A stretch of 64,000 nucleotides of DNA, from the NCBI RefSeq assembly GCF_018502485.1, contig NZ_CP075546.1. One strand, 5' to 3'. Positions 26,597 to 34,932 of the stretch are shown one piece after another; the stretch's first letter is position 1, and each line of letters begins with the position of its first letter. The translations under genes were made by a program, and so were the position numbers. Source of the DNA: Methanospirillum purgamenti (GTDB taxonomy: Archaea > Halobacteriota > Methanomicrobia > Methanomicrobiales > Methanospirillaceae). Below the pieces are notes generated by a model. That model was not told the origin of the DNA, did not search any database, and saw nothing but the letters and a program-made list of their open reading frames with translations.

Positions 26597-26819
26597 ACAT
26601 TCTCTTGGTAATCAGATTATTAATAGAAGTTTTATGGGGCGTCCAAAAACTTAAATTTTATATACTATTTTAAAGAGTACCTTCTGCCACCCAAAAAAAT
26701 CCTTCACCACTGACAAAACAAGCATTGTGGGTTGAGATCTATTGAATCGTCTAGAAGATATCAATTGGGTTGTCTCTTCGAGATCTAAAATCTGGCCTTA
26801 TGTAAAGACAAAAACAGGG

Positions 26820-27320
26820 TTAGAGGGTAACTTCCAGGAATTTTTTACCCGGAACACCACAGATAGGACAGGCCCCTGGAGCTGATTCAAGAGCAACGTT
26901 TCCACAGACAGGACAGAGATACACCTTTGAAACCTCGAGATCTTTTCCATCTTTTACTGCTGCAAGAGCTTTTTCATACAGTCCGGCATGAACCTGTTCA
27001 GCTTTCATGGCAAATGTGAATGAACGGGTTGCATCTTCATTCCCTTCAGCCTGTGATTCCTTGATAAATCCTGGATACATCTCGGTAAATTCTTCAGTTT
27101 CACCTTCAATTGATGCTTTCAGATTTTCAAGGGTGGAGGGGATTCCATACACCTGCAGGTGACGCCGGGCATGAATCTCTTCTGCAAGTGATGCAGCTTT
27201 AAAGAGGGTTGCTACTTTCGGAAATCCTTCTTCTGCTGCTTTTTCTGAAAATGATGCATATTTTCGGTTTGCCTGTGACTCTCCGGCAAACCCTGCCATA
27301 AGATTGTCTTTTGTCGCCAT
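26820..27320 (-). CDS. rbr: Rubrerythrin
   Basis: 166-residue rubrerythrin, a diiron NAD(P)H-linked peroxidase of anaerobes acting in the cytoplasm. The four-helix bundle carries AGESQANRKY, EEIHARRHL and EQVHAGLY (two ExxH motifs). The C-terminal rubredoxin-like FeS4 site is CPVCGN ... CPICGVPG (about 138-160). All iron ligands appear present. It is divergently oriented from radC and opens the redox island that continues to 31.5 kb. Confidence 0.96.
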   Translation of the reverse strand: MATKDNLMAGFAGESQANRKYASFSEKAAEEGFPKVATLFKAASLAEEIHARRHLQVYGIPSTLENLKASIEGETEEFTEMYPGFIKESQAEGNEDATRSFTFAMKAEQVHAGLYEKALAAVKDGKDLEVSKVYLCPVCGNVALESAPGACPICGVPGKKFLEVTL

Positions 27321-27417
27321 ACTGATTACTTGAAATCAATGAGTATAAGTGTTTCGAGAAGATGTGATAAATCAGTAATCTCATGTACCTGGTGGATTAA
27401 CCAGTGAGGGCACAAGT

Positions 27418-28095
27418 ATGCCTCCCAAACGGATGAATGAGATCGATCCCTGTGACCGGCCAAGAGAAAAGATCGCACAGAAAGGTGCACAAGCATTAAA
27501 GGACGAAGAACTCATTGCGATAATTCTAGATAATGGCAACAAAAATTGTGATGTTTTCTCCATCTCGCGAAAAGTTGCTGAGCTTATGGAAAAAAACAAT
27601 CTCCCGTCTTATGAAACACTTCTTAATATTAAAGGGATTGGACCTGCGAAATCATCACGGCTAATCGCATGCTTTGAGTTGGCCCGTCGATACGGTACTC
27701 CTGATATTCTGGATCCGATAAGAATATCTGAGCCCGAAGATATTTTACAGATACCTGAAGTCATAGATATCGGACATAAACTTCAGGAACATTTTCTGTG
27801 TATTACCCTGAATGGGGCATCTGAAGTAATCATGGCAAGGATAATAACGATGGGTCTTTTAAATCATAGTTTAGTCCATCCGCGTGAGGTTTTTGCAGAT
27901 GCAATCACTGACCGGGCAGCAGCCATAATCTGCGTTCATAATCATCCGTCCGGAAATCCTGAACCAAGTCAGGCAGATATTACCGTAACAAAACAGCTTT
28001 GTGAGGCTGGAACAATCCTCGGCATCCAACTCCTGGATCATATCATCATAACGAAAGGAGGGGTAAACTCCCTCCGGTCCCTTGGATATCTGTAA
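27418..28095 (+). CDS. radC: RadC/YsnA-type JAB-domain protein
   Basis: 225 residues, full length for the family. A helix-hairpin-helix-like segment LLNIKGIGPAKSSRLIACFE (about 66-85) precedes the JAMM metalloprotease-like domain with HNHPSGNPEPSQAD (about 178-191). The family is named for a DNA repair phenotype in E. coli that has since been questioned, so the biochemical role is open. GAGGG sits 8 bases before ATG 27418; a second in-frame ATG is 15 bases inside. The stop directly abuts the stop of the convergent flavoprotein gene. Confidence 0.92.
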   Translation: MPPKRMNEIDPCDRPREKIAQKGAQALKDEELIAIILDNGNKNCDVFSISRKVAELMEKNNLPSYETLLNIKGIGPAKSSRLIACFELARRYGTPDILDPIRISEPEDILQIPEVIDIGHKLQEHFLCITLNGASEVIMARIITMGLLNHSLVHPREVFADAITDRAAAIICVHNHPSGNPEPSQADITVTKQLCEAGTILGIQLLDHIIITKGGVNSLRSLGYL

Positions 28096-28695
28096 TCATG
28101 AGTTTTTGGTAAGTGCTGAACCAAGGGCGAATCCTTTATCAAATGCTTCTTTTAGAAGATCCGGGTATTGGTCAAGGTCTACTTTATTATCCATATCCCT
28201 GATGAGCAGTTCATCAGCCAGCAGGCAGTCCAGAATATCACAAAATGCAAGGGTTGAGATTTTGATACCATCAAAATTATTCGGCAGGTTCATTCCACTG
28301 ATCGATAACAGAAGTGTCTTTCGGGATTTTCTTTTTTCTTTTGGAATGAGGGGATCGCTACGGATATATTTTGCACAGTAAAATACCTGACATCTGTCAA
28401 AGAATGATTTTAAATGGCCGGGAATTCCCATTGTCATGACCGGCGTTGCGATGATGAGACTATCCATGGATTTTAAAAGAGGATACATCTTTTTCATATC
28501 ATCTTCCATGATGCAGGAACCCTGCTCCTTGCAGTAATACATCTCCCTGCATGATGAGAATTCAAGTGATGGCACATCAATGAGAGTTACTTCACAACCT
28601 GCTTTTTCTGCTCCGGCAATCGCTTTTTTGAGAAGTTTTGAAGTATTTCCTTCAGGAAGCGGGCTTGCCAGAAGCGCAAGGACCTGTGGTTTCAT
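28096..28695 (-). CDS. Iron-sulfur-flavoprotein-like NAD(P)H-dependent FMN reductase with altered Cys motif
   Basis: 199 residues with a flavodoxin-like fold: LASPLPEGNTSKLL (FMN phosphate loop), TPVMTMGIPGHLKSFFDRCQ and LLLSISGMNLPN. The cluster motif of iron-sulfur flavoproteins, C-x2-C-x2-C-x5-C, appears here as CREMYYCKEQGSC. It has the same spacing but Met at the second Cys position. A normal [4Fe-4S] cluster is therefore doubtful. It is on the opposite strand from two close homologues at 30.3 and 30.9 kb. No ribosome site is seen; TATATAG close to the ATG is unusual. Confidence 0.85.
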   Translation of the reverse strand: MKPQVLALLASPLPEGNTSKLLKKAIAGAEKAGCEVTLIDVPSLEFSSCREMYYCKEQGSCIMEDDMKKMYPLLKSMDSLIIATPVMTMGIPGHLKSFFDRCQVFYCAKYIRSDPLIPKEKRKSRKTLLLSISGMNLPNNFDGIKISTLAFCDILDCLLADELLIRDMDNKVDLDQYPDLLKEAFDKGFALGSALTKNS

Positions 28696-28851
28696 ACTAT
28701 ATAGTGTTCACAGCTTCAGCCTTTAAGAACCTGTCTTCTTATATCAGTCTTTTCACCGACAACACAACTCTGCCCGGATTCTTTGATTATCAGGTAAATA
28801 CCGGAATGTACGGTTTCGAATCAGTTATAAAGATCAAGGATGATTACTGAT

Positions 28852-29079
28852 ATGGTGAAAACCGTGACCGAACAAAAAAAGGCAAAGGCTGGTGAAAAGG
28901 TCGGCCCGGGTAAATACGTTTGTATTGATTGTGGAAAATCACTTGAATTTACCGAGGCTGAACAGGATTTGCGAAAATGCCCCGCATGTGCCTGTGAAAT
29001 GTATGATTGCTTCCCCATGACCCACATTCGCGAGGATGTGAAGACTCCAGAGGATGCAATCAACCCACCAAAACGGTAA
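28852..29079 (+). CDS. Zinc-ribbon protein of the redox island
   Basis: 75 residues. After a Lys-rich N-terminal stretch, GKYVCIDCGKSLEFTEAEQD and KCPACACEMYDC give two CxxC knuckles of a zinc ribbon or rubredoxin-like site, as found at the end of rubrerythrin-type proteins. ATG 28852 is chosen over 28840 because GGATGAT then lies at usual spacing. It is first in a plus-strand series followed by desulforedoxin, CMD protein, peroxiredoxin and two flavoproteins. This suggests a small electron-transfer or metal-binding part in peroxide handling. Confidence 0.75.
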   Translation: MVKTVTEQKKAKAGEKVGPGKYVCIDCGKSLEFTEAEQDLRKCPACACEMYDCFPMTHIREDVKTPEDAINPPKR

Positions 29080-29144
29080 TTTTCTTTTTTCACAGCCGGC
29101 ACTGAAGTACAGTCTGTTGAATACGTATCAAAGAGGTGATTTCT

Positions 29145-29270
29145 ATGGTAAATGTATCTGATGAAGGACAGGTTTTTGAGTGTGAAATCTGCGGAAACGT
29201 CGTAAAAGTCCTGGAAGTCGGAGGCGGAGAACTTATCTGCTGTGGTGAACCGATGGTTCTGCAGGGGTAA
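29145..29270 (+). CDS. Desulforedoxin-like mini-protein
   Basis: A 41-residue protein with the desulforedoxin iron site: FECEICGNVVKV (CxxC) and ELICCGEPM (adjacent CC). It matches the small N-terminal domain of desulfoferrodoxin, occurring alone. A strong ribosome-binding site, AGAGGTGAT, precedes ATG 29145, and the next gene starts 6 bases after the stop. It probably binds one iron in a homodimer and transfers electrons to a partner in the redox island. No superoxide-reductase (neelaredoxin) domain is nearby. Confidence 0.92.
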   Translation: MVNVSDEGQVFECEICGNVVKVLEVGGGELICCGEPMVLQG

Positions 29271-29275
29271 GGATC

Positions 29276-29614
29276 ATGAGCTCCGGAATGGATGATCTCG
29301 AGAAGAAGATCGGCAAAGTTCCAAAGATATTCAAAAAACTTGCTGAAACCGATCCTGATATGCATGAGATGATTCTTCGTTTAGATCAGTATATCTGGGA
29401 TGACGGGGCATTGTCTCGAAAAACAAAAAAGCTCATCGCGATTGCAATTGCCACGTCCATGCGGGATCAGCACGCAATCAAGGCTCAGATGGTTGGTGCA
29501 AAATCTTTGGGTGTAACCAAGGATGAGGTCGAAGAAGCGCTCCGCGTTGCGTATCTTCTGGCTGGAATGCCGGCCTATGTAAATGGAAAAGTGATCGAAG
29601 AGGAGGTCATGTGA
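29276..29614 (+). CDS. Carboxymuconolactone decarboxylase-like (AhpD-type) protein lacking the catalytic Cys pair
   Basis: 112 residues of the CMD/AhpD fold: LSRKTKKLIAIAIATSMRDQ, GAKSLGVTKDEVEEALRVAY and AGMPAYVNGK. AhpD members use a CxxC followed by His. Aligned here, that stretch is DQHAIKAQ, with Asp and Ala at the Cys positions and Gln at the His position. A thiol peroxidase-reductase role is therefore unlikely in the usual form. GGGGTAAGGATC precedes the ATG. It is the gene directly before peroxiredoxin, as AhpD often neighbours AhpC-like enzymes. Confidence 0.85.
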   Translation: MSSGMDDLEKKIGKVPKIFKKLAETDPDMHEMILRLDQYIWDDGALSRKTKKLIAIAIATSMRDQHAIKAQMVGAKSLGVTKDEVEEALRVAYLLAGMPAYVNGKVIEEEVM

Positions 29615-29620
29615 TGCCCT

Positions 29621-30277
29621 ATGTGTTATGAAGAAGAAGAATGTGACTGTGTCGGGTTCCCGGTACTTGGAGAACCTGCTCCGGATTTCGAAGCGGTTAC
29701 AACTCATGGAAAACTGAAACTATCAGACCTGAAAGGCAAATGGGTGGTGCTCTTTTCGCATCCTGCTGATTTCACTCCGGTCTGTACGACTGAGTTTATT
29801 GCCTTTACTGAAGCTGCTGATGAGTTTAAAGCATTGAATACCCAGTTAATTGGTCTTTCTATTGACAGTGTTCACTCCCACCTGGCCTGGGTAATGAATG
29901 TCAAGGAGAAGATGGGGGTTGAAATTCCCTTCCCGATTATTGCAGACCTTGACATGAATGTTGCTTCACGATATGGGATGATTCATCCAGGGCAGAGTTC
30001 TACAGCGGCAGTCAGAGCTGTATTTTTCATCGATGACAAGGGTATTTTACGGGCAATGATCTATTACCCGCTGAGTAATGGCCGGTATATTCCAGAAGTT
30101 ATCCGGCTTTTAAAGGCGCTTCAGACAACAGACAAAGCTGGTGTTGCAACTCCGGCAAACTGGCAGCCTGGTGATAAAGTAGTTGTTCCGGCTCCGGCCA
30201 CTACTGAAGATGCAAAGGTTCGTCTGACTCAGGGATATGAGTGTAAAGACTGGTATCTCTGCTTTAAAAAACTCTAA
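29621..30277 (+). CDS. Peroxiredoxin (Prx6-type archaeal)
   Basis: 218 residues. It has the Prx catalytic motif FTPVCTTEF (peroxidatic Cys at about 55) and the Prx6-like extended C-terminal domain (PANWQPGDKVVVPAPATTED). A C-terminal pair in YECKDWYLCFKKL can serve as resolving cysteines, as in archaeal thioredoxin peroxidases. It reduces H2O2 and alkyl hydroperoxides in the cytoplasm. The N terminus has extra Cys (MCYEEEECDC). GAGGAGGT lies about 14 bases upstream and overlaps the end of the CMD gene. Island context (desulforedoxin, rubrerythrin) fits oxidant defence. Confidence 0.95.
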   Translation: MCYEEEECDCVGFPVLGEPAPDFEAVTTHGKLKLSDLKGKWVVLFSHPADFTPVCTTEFIAFTEAADEFKALNTQLIGLSIDSVHSHLAWVMNVKEKMGVEIPFPIIADLDMNVASRYGMIHPGQSSTAAVRAVFFIDDKGILRAMIYYPLSNGRYIPEVIRLLKALQTTDKAGVATPANWQPGDKVVVPAPATTEDAKVRLTQGYECKDWYLCFKKL

Positions 30278-30284
30278 TTTTTTT

Positions 30285-30899
30285 ATGAAACCGATCCGAG
30301 TGCTTGCAATCGCCGGAAGTCCCCGGCGTCATGGCAACTCTGAGATGCTTCTTGACTGGATTATTGAAGAGATGGAACATGATCCATCGGTCCTGGTATC
30401 AAAGATTGTTCTGACAGATGCTGATATTCAGCCCTGCAGAGGGTGTAATGCCTGCGAAAAACTCAATTATTGTGTGCAACATGATGGGATGGATGCTCTT
30501 CATGATCAGATAATTGAAGCAGACTGCATTATTCTTTCATCACCGATTTATTGTATGAGCATCTGTGCCCAGGCAAAAGCACTCGTTGACCGTGCCCAGG
30601 TCTTCCGGTCACGAAAATATGTCTTACATCTCCCGGTGGTCCCTCGTGAGCGGGTAGGAAAACGATTCGGACTGTTTTTGTCAACAGCAGGGCAGGACTG
30701 GGATTATGTGTTTGATGCTGCAATTCCGGTGGTAAAATGCTTTTTTCATGTGATAGATGTGAAAAACAAAGACCTTTCATATCTCATGATCAGGAATGTG
30801 GATGAGAAAGGGGCGATAGCTACGCATCCTACCGCGAAGAGTGAGGCTGCCCGGATATCACAGAACCTGGTTGCGATGATGAAGGAGCGGCTTTCATGA
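30285..30899 (+). CDS. Iron-sulfur flavoprotein / FMN reductase
   Basis: 204 residues from ATG 30285, which gives the family start KPIRVLAIAGSPRRHGNSEM. The flavodoxin-like fold has the FMN loop GSPRRHGN, the compact cluster motif CRGCNACEKLNYC (C-x2-C-x2-C-x5-C) at about 50 and SSPIYCMSICAQAKALVDRA. It should bind FMN and a [4Fe-4S] cluster and move electrons between them. A longer frame from 30237 overlaps peroxiredoxin and is not favoured. It overlaps the next gene by 4 bases (ATGA). Confidence 0.92.
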   Translation: MKPIRVLAIAGSPRRHGNSEMLLDWIIEEMEHDPSVLVSKIVLTDADIQPCRGCNACEKLNYCVQHDGMDALHDQIIEADCIILSSPIYCMSICAQAKALVDRAQVFRSRKYVLHLPVVPRERVGKRFGLFLSTAGQDWDYVFDAAIPVVKCFFHVIDVKNKDLSYLMIRNVDEKGAIATHPTAKSEAARISQNLVAMMKERLS

Positions 30900-31528
30900 G
30901 AAAATCCCCGGTCACGGTGATCGGTCTTATGGGAAGTCCAAGGCGTCATGGAAATACCGAGCAATTGTTGGACCGGTTCTTAGAAGGAGCTGCTGATGCC
31001 GGCGGTAATGTTGAGAAGGTACTGTTATCGAAGCTTGCCTACTCATCATGTAAAGGGTGTAATGCATGTCATAAAACCGGCAACTGTATCATGGATGATG
31101 ATGCCCGGGTATTATATGACCGACTCCTGACCGCAGACTGTATCGTGGTAAGTTCTCCGATTTACACGATGGGGATAACAACCGAGCTGAAATCATTTAT
31201 TGATCGCGCTCATTATCTCTGGGTCCGGTTTTTTAAAATGGGCAGTCATATCATCAGCCCTGATGAAAAGACCCTCCGCAGGGGATATTTTCTCTCTACT
31301 GCTGGTATGGACCAGGATGATGTTTTTGATACTGCTTTTCCGATGATGCGGGCTCTTTTTAACATCCTGGGATTTACTCACTGTACTGGTGTTCTTGCCA
31401 GAAATATGGATGGATATGGGGGCATCACTGGACATCCAACTGCTCTCATTGATGCCTATCGGATAGGAACCGAGGCTGTAACGGGAATCTCTGAAGAAAA
31501 ACCCTGTAAGGATCGAATAAAAAAATAG
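30896..31528 (+). CDS. Iron-sulfur flavoprotein / FMN reductase, second paralogue
   Basis: 210 residues, coupled to the previous paralogue by a 4-base stop/start overlap. It has LMGSPRRHGNTEQLLDRF, the complete cluster motif CKGCNACHKTGNC, DDDARVLYDRLL and SSPIYTMGITTELKSFIDRA. Like its partner it is expected to bind FMN and [4Fe-4S]. Pairing of two such genes suggests a heterodimer or two substrate channels after the peroxiredoxin. Confidence 0.92.
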   Translation: MRKSPVTVIGLMGSPRRHGNTEQLLDRFLEGAADAGGNVEKVLLSKLAYSSCKGCNACHKTGNCIMDDDARVLYDRLLTADCIVVSSPIYTMGITTELKSFIDRAHYLWVRFFKMGSHIISPDEKTLRRGYFLSTAGMDQDDVFDTAFPMMRALFNILGFTHCTGVLARNMDGYGGITGHPTALIDAYRIGTEAVTGISEEKPCKDRIKK

Positions 31529-31601
31529 ATCCATCTGTTCGTTCACTTTCACCCCGTGGGTATCACATTTTATATGCCCATCTGGAGACCGTACTTGAGT
31601 C

Positions 31602-32687
31602 ATGGCAGGGGCAGATCTCGCAGGTATAGGAAGACGGTGGCAGGAACGAATAGCAGCAGCACCTGAATACACTGTCGTCCCTCATGATAATGTATTCAGA
31701 CTTGGTCTGAACCGATATCCGGTAAAAGAATCTGTGTTTTTTGAAAAAAATCATTTATTATCCAGACTTTGTCGTGAATATGAAGGAACCTATCTTGAGG
31801 ATTGTCTGGCTGGTGAGGAATATACAAACCAGGAAGGATTATATTATGTCCTTCATTCCCGGTTTTCTGCCCCCCTGATGGATACCAGTATCACGGAACT
31901 TGACAGACTCTTCCGAAAAGAACTCACACTTGTCCGGGGAATCGGACCGGCCATGTCTGTCAGACTTAGAAACCGGGGGTGTAAAACACTTGAAGATCTT
32001 GCAATGCAACGAAAGTTCCGACCTTTGGCATGCAGTGTCCTTGAGGTCTTGGAACGGGAGCCGGTGGATATCTGCCGGTTACTTACAGCACGAAAAGGTG
32101 CATCTCATCCCCTTACCCTCTTGACATCCGGTCTTTTTAAACCTGAATCTTTCAAATTTGTTGATATTGAAACACTGGGGATTTTTGGCCGGCCACTTAT
32201 TCTTATAGGACTTGGGTATTTTAAAGATGGACAGTTCCAGGTCAAACAATATCTTTTGCGGGATTTTAGTGAGGAAGCTCCGGCACTGTGTGCATTTCTT
32301 GATGAGATTCCGGATGATGCGGTTTTTGTAAGTTTTAACGGGAGAAGTTTTGATATCCCTTATATTGCAGACCGCCTTGCCTATTACGGCCTTCCACCAC
32401 TTCCATCTGTTCCCCATTTCGATCTGCTTCATCCCTCCCGAAGGCTGTGGAAATATACCATCCCTGACTGCAGGCTTGGTACACTTGAGAGCAGAATACT
32501 ACAGATTACCCGAGATGATGACCTGCCCGGAGCCCTGGTTCCGGAATGGTACTGCCGGTATATGCAGACACATAATCCCGGCCCCCTGGTTCCGATTGTC
32601 GAACACAACCGGCAGGATGTCGTAAGTCTTGCCTTCCTTCTTACCAGGCTTGTCCGGGAATGGTATGAGCGTCTCCGGTTTTCTTGA
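31602..32687 (+). CDS. RNase H-like DEDD exonuclease (MrfB/YprB-like)
   Basis: 361 residues. The N-terminal half has a helix-hairpin-helix segment (LVRGIGPAMSVRLRNRGCKT, about 110-130). The C-terminal half is a DEDD 3'-5' exonuclease fold with FVDIETLG (Asp and Glu), FNGRSFDIPYI and EHNRQDVVSLAFLL. This matches the ribonuclease H-like YprB/MrfB family, in which the exonuclease acts with the helicase YprA/MrfA in mitomycin-lesion repair of Bacillus. It overlaps the helicase gene by 23 bases, so the two are translated together. Confidence 0.88.
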   Translation: MAGADLAGIGRRWQERIAAAPEYTVVPHDNVFRLGLNRYPVKESVFFEKNHLLSRLCREYEGTYLEDCLAGEEYTNQEGLYYVLHSRFSAPLMDTSITELDRLFRKELTLVRGIGPAMSVRLRNRGCKTLEDLAMQRKFRPLACSVLEVLEREPVDICRLLTARKGASHPLTLLTSGLFKPESFKFVDIETLGIFGRPLILIGLGYFKDGQFQVKQYLLRDFSEEAPALCAFLDEIPDDAVFVSFNGRSFDIPYIADRLAYYGLPPLPSVPHFDLLHPSRRLWKYTIPDCRLGTLESRILQITRDDDLPGALVPEWYCRYMQTHNPGPLVPIVEHNRQDVVSLAFLLTRLVREWYERLRFS

Positions 32688-34914
32688 GCTTGTCCTGGAG
32701 AACCGGCGGTACTCCAGCCATATTGCATATATTCATAAAATTCCCGGGAAAGATGCTATATATAGTTCGTGTCCTGAAGCTTTACCTGACCGGGTTAAAG
32801 AATGGTTGTCCAGGGAAGGGATTTCTCTTTACTCTCATCAGACCGAAGCGATCAGGGCAATCGCAGCAGGGGACGATGTTATTCTCTGTACCCCGACGGC
32901 ATCAGGAAAAACGCTTTCTTTTCTGTTACCATTTCTTACTATCCGGGAACAGGTACGGGATGCAACCGCTCTTGCCATTTATCCGGCAAAAGCTCTGACC
33001 CGTGACCAGCTCAGGACCATCAGGGATCTTGAGAAATCAACCGGGATGCACCTTGATCCGGCGATTTATGACGGGGATACTCCTCAGCATGATCGACCAC
33101 TGATACGATCCCAGGCTGGTTTAATCCTGACAAATCCGTACGAACTGCATCAGATCCTCCCGTGGCACCGGCAATGGTCATCATTTTTTTCAAGACTGGA
33201 GTATGTCATTCTTGATGAGGCTCACCAGTATCGGGGGGTATTTGGTAGCAGTATGGCCCTTCTCATCCGACGGTTGCTCCGGATTTGTGATCATTATGGT
33301 TCAGCCCCACAGTTTTTTCTCTCGTCAGCAACACTTGCAAATCCCGCAGATTTTGCGTGCCAATTGACCGGAAGAGAGATGACGATAATTGATACCAGTG
33401 GTGCTCCGACCGGGTCACGGTATTTTGTTTTGTATAACCCATACCAGGAGATGGCACAACCCCGATCAGTTTATTCAGAGAGTGCAGAACTACTCTCCAT
33501 CCTGGTTGATTCAGGTCTTCAGTCTCTCTGTTTCACCGGGTCGCGACGAATGACTGAACTGGTCTCGGTCTGGACCAAAAACAGTCTTCGTCAAAAATCC
33601 CCTGATAAGATGAACAGTATTGCTGCATATCGGGCTGGGTATCTCCCAAAAGAGAGACAGGAGCTAGAGCGGAACCTGAAAACAGGAGTGATGAGAGGGC
33701 TGGTCTCGACAAATGCCCTGGAACTTGGGATTGATATAGGTTCACTTGACGCGGTTATTTTAACCGGATATCCAGGAACGATGATGTCTGTCTGGCAGCA
33801 GGCCGGACGAGCCGGGAGATCAACAGCGGATTCGCTTGCAATACTCATTGCAATGCAAAATCCCCTGGATCAGTTCTTTATGAGGCATCCAACGGAATTT
33901 TTTGCCCGTCCCCACGAACATGCAATTATTGATACAAAAAACCCCTATATCCTGTCAGGACAACTGCTCTGTGCCTCTTCAGAACTTCCCATTCAGCCCG
34001 AATCAGATATCCGGTGGTTTGGAAAAGGTATTTCAGGACACCTTGATGCTCTCGTTGAGAATGGTCTTATAGCCAGGACACCACGGGGATATGTCTACAC
34101 CGGGAGAAAACGGGCGAGTGAACTGGTCTCTCTCTCCCTGATAAGCGAGGTCTGGACTGTTGAAGTAAAAAGCCGGGTAATAGAGACCCTTGATGTCAGG
34201 CAGGCATGCAGAGAGGCTCATCCGGGTGCAGTTCTGATTCACCAGGGTGAACGCTACATCGTTGCCAGCTGGGATTATGACCGCCACCGGATCCTTGCGA
34301 TGAAAGAGGATCCCGGATACTACACCAAGGTAAATCAACTAACCGGGATCGAGATACGGGAACGGCTCATGAGTCGGGAAATTCCAGCAGGTACCTTGTT
34401 TCTTGGTCGGGTGGAAGTGTCTGAATTGTACCATGGATACCGACGGCTTATTGATGAAAAGACGATCTCAACCGAACCGCTAACACTTGAACCGATTACC
34501 TTTGAGACAATATCTGTATGGATTGAACTTTCTTTGGCAGGATTGGCAGCAATTGGATCGGACCGGGACATCGGGGGCTCTCTGCATGGTGCAGAACATG
34601 CCCTGATTGCGATGATGCCGTTTCATGTGCTCTGTGATCGGTGGGATCTTGGAGGATTATCTACAACAAGTTCTTCTGAATGTCAGGGAAAACCGGTTAT
34701 CTTTGTATATGATGGATATGAGGGCGGTATTGGTCTAGCAGAGCGTGCATATCATATTTATGAAGAGCTCTGCCAGTCATCAGAGTCCATGGTTCGCGAA
34801 TGTCAATGTGCAGATGGATGTCCTGCCTGTATTTATTCACCGAAATGTGGGAATGACAACCAGCCGCTTGATAAAAAGGGCTGTCTGGCTCTTCTCAGAA
34901 CTATCTCATCTTAG
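32665..34914 (+). CDS. DEAD-box helicase with C-terminal Zn-binding Cys4 (MrfA/YprA-like)
   Basis: 749 residues from ATG 32665. Superfamily 2 motifs in order are SHQTEAI (Q-like), TPTASGKT (I, about 84), ILDEAHQY (II), FFLSSATL (III) and QQAGRAGR (VI). The C terminus carries four cysteines, CQCADGCPACIYSPKCG, of the DUF1998 type, as in MrfA helicases. It should unwind or translocate along DNA in repair, together with the exonuclease encoded just before it, whose 3' end overlaps it. A more upstream in-frame start at 32629 would lie deep inside that gene and is not favoured. Confidence 0.9.
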   Translation: MSVSGFLELVLENRRYSSHIAYIHKIPGKDAIYSSCPEALPDRVKEWLSREGISLYSHQTEAIRAIAAGDDVILCTPTASGKTLSFLLPFLTIREQVRDATALAIYPAKALTRDQLRTIRDLEKSTGMHLDPAIYDGDTPQHDRPLIRSQAGLILTNPYELHQILPWHRQWSSFFSRLEYVILDEAHQYRGVFGSSMALLIRRLLRICDHYGSAPQFFLSSATLANPADFACQLTGREMTIIDTSGAPTGSRYFVLYNPYQEMAQPRSVYSESAELLSILVDSGLQSLCFTGSRRMTELVSVWTKNSLRQKSPDKMNSIAAYRAGYLPKERQELERNLKTGVMRGLVSTNALELGIDIGSLDAVILTGYPGTMMSVWQQAGRAGRSTADSLAILIAMQNPLDQFFMRHPTEFFARPHEHAIIDTKNPYILSGQLLCASSELPIQPESDIRWFGKGISGHLDALVENGLIARTPRGYVYTGRKRASELVSLSLISEVWTVEVKSRVIETLDVRQACREAHPGAVLIHQGERYIVASWDYDRHRILAMKEDPGYYTKVNQLTGIEIRERLMSREIPAGTLFLGRVEVSELYHGYRRLIDEKTISTEPLTLEPITFETISVWIELSLAGLAAIGSDRDIGGSLHGAEHALIAMMPFHVLCDRWDLGGLSTTSSSECQGKPVIFVYDGYEGGIGLAERAYHIYEELCQSSESMVRECQCADGCPACIYSPKCGNDNQPLDKKGCLALLRTISS

Positions 34915-34932
34915 GTCACGAAGGTATCCGGG

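Noticed and set aside
28638..28850. Plus-strand frame over the start of the flavoprotein gene
   Set aside because: Mostly antisense to a well-supported gene and without its own signals.
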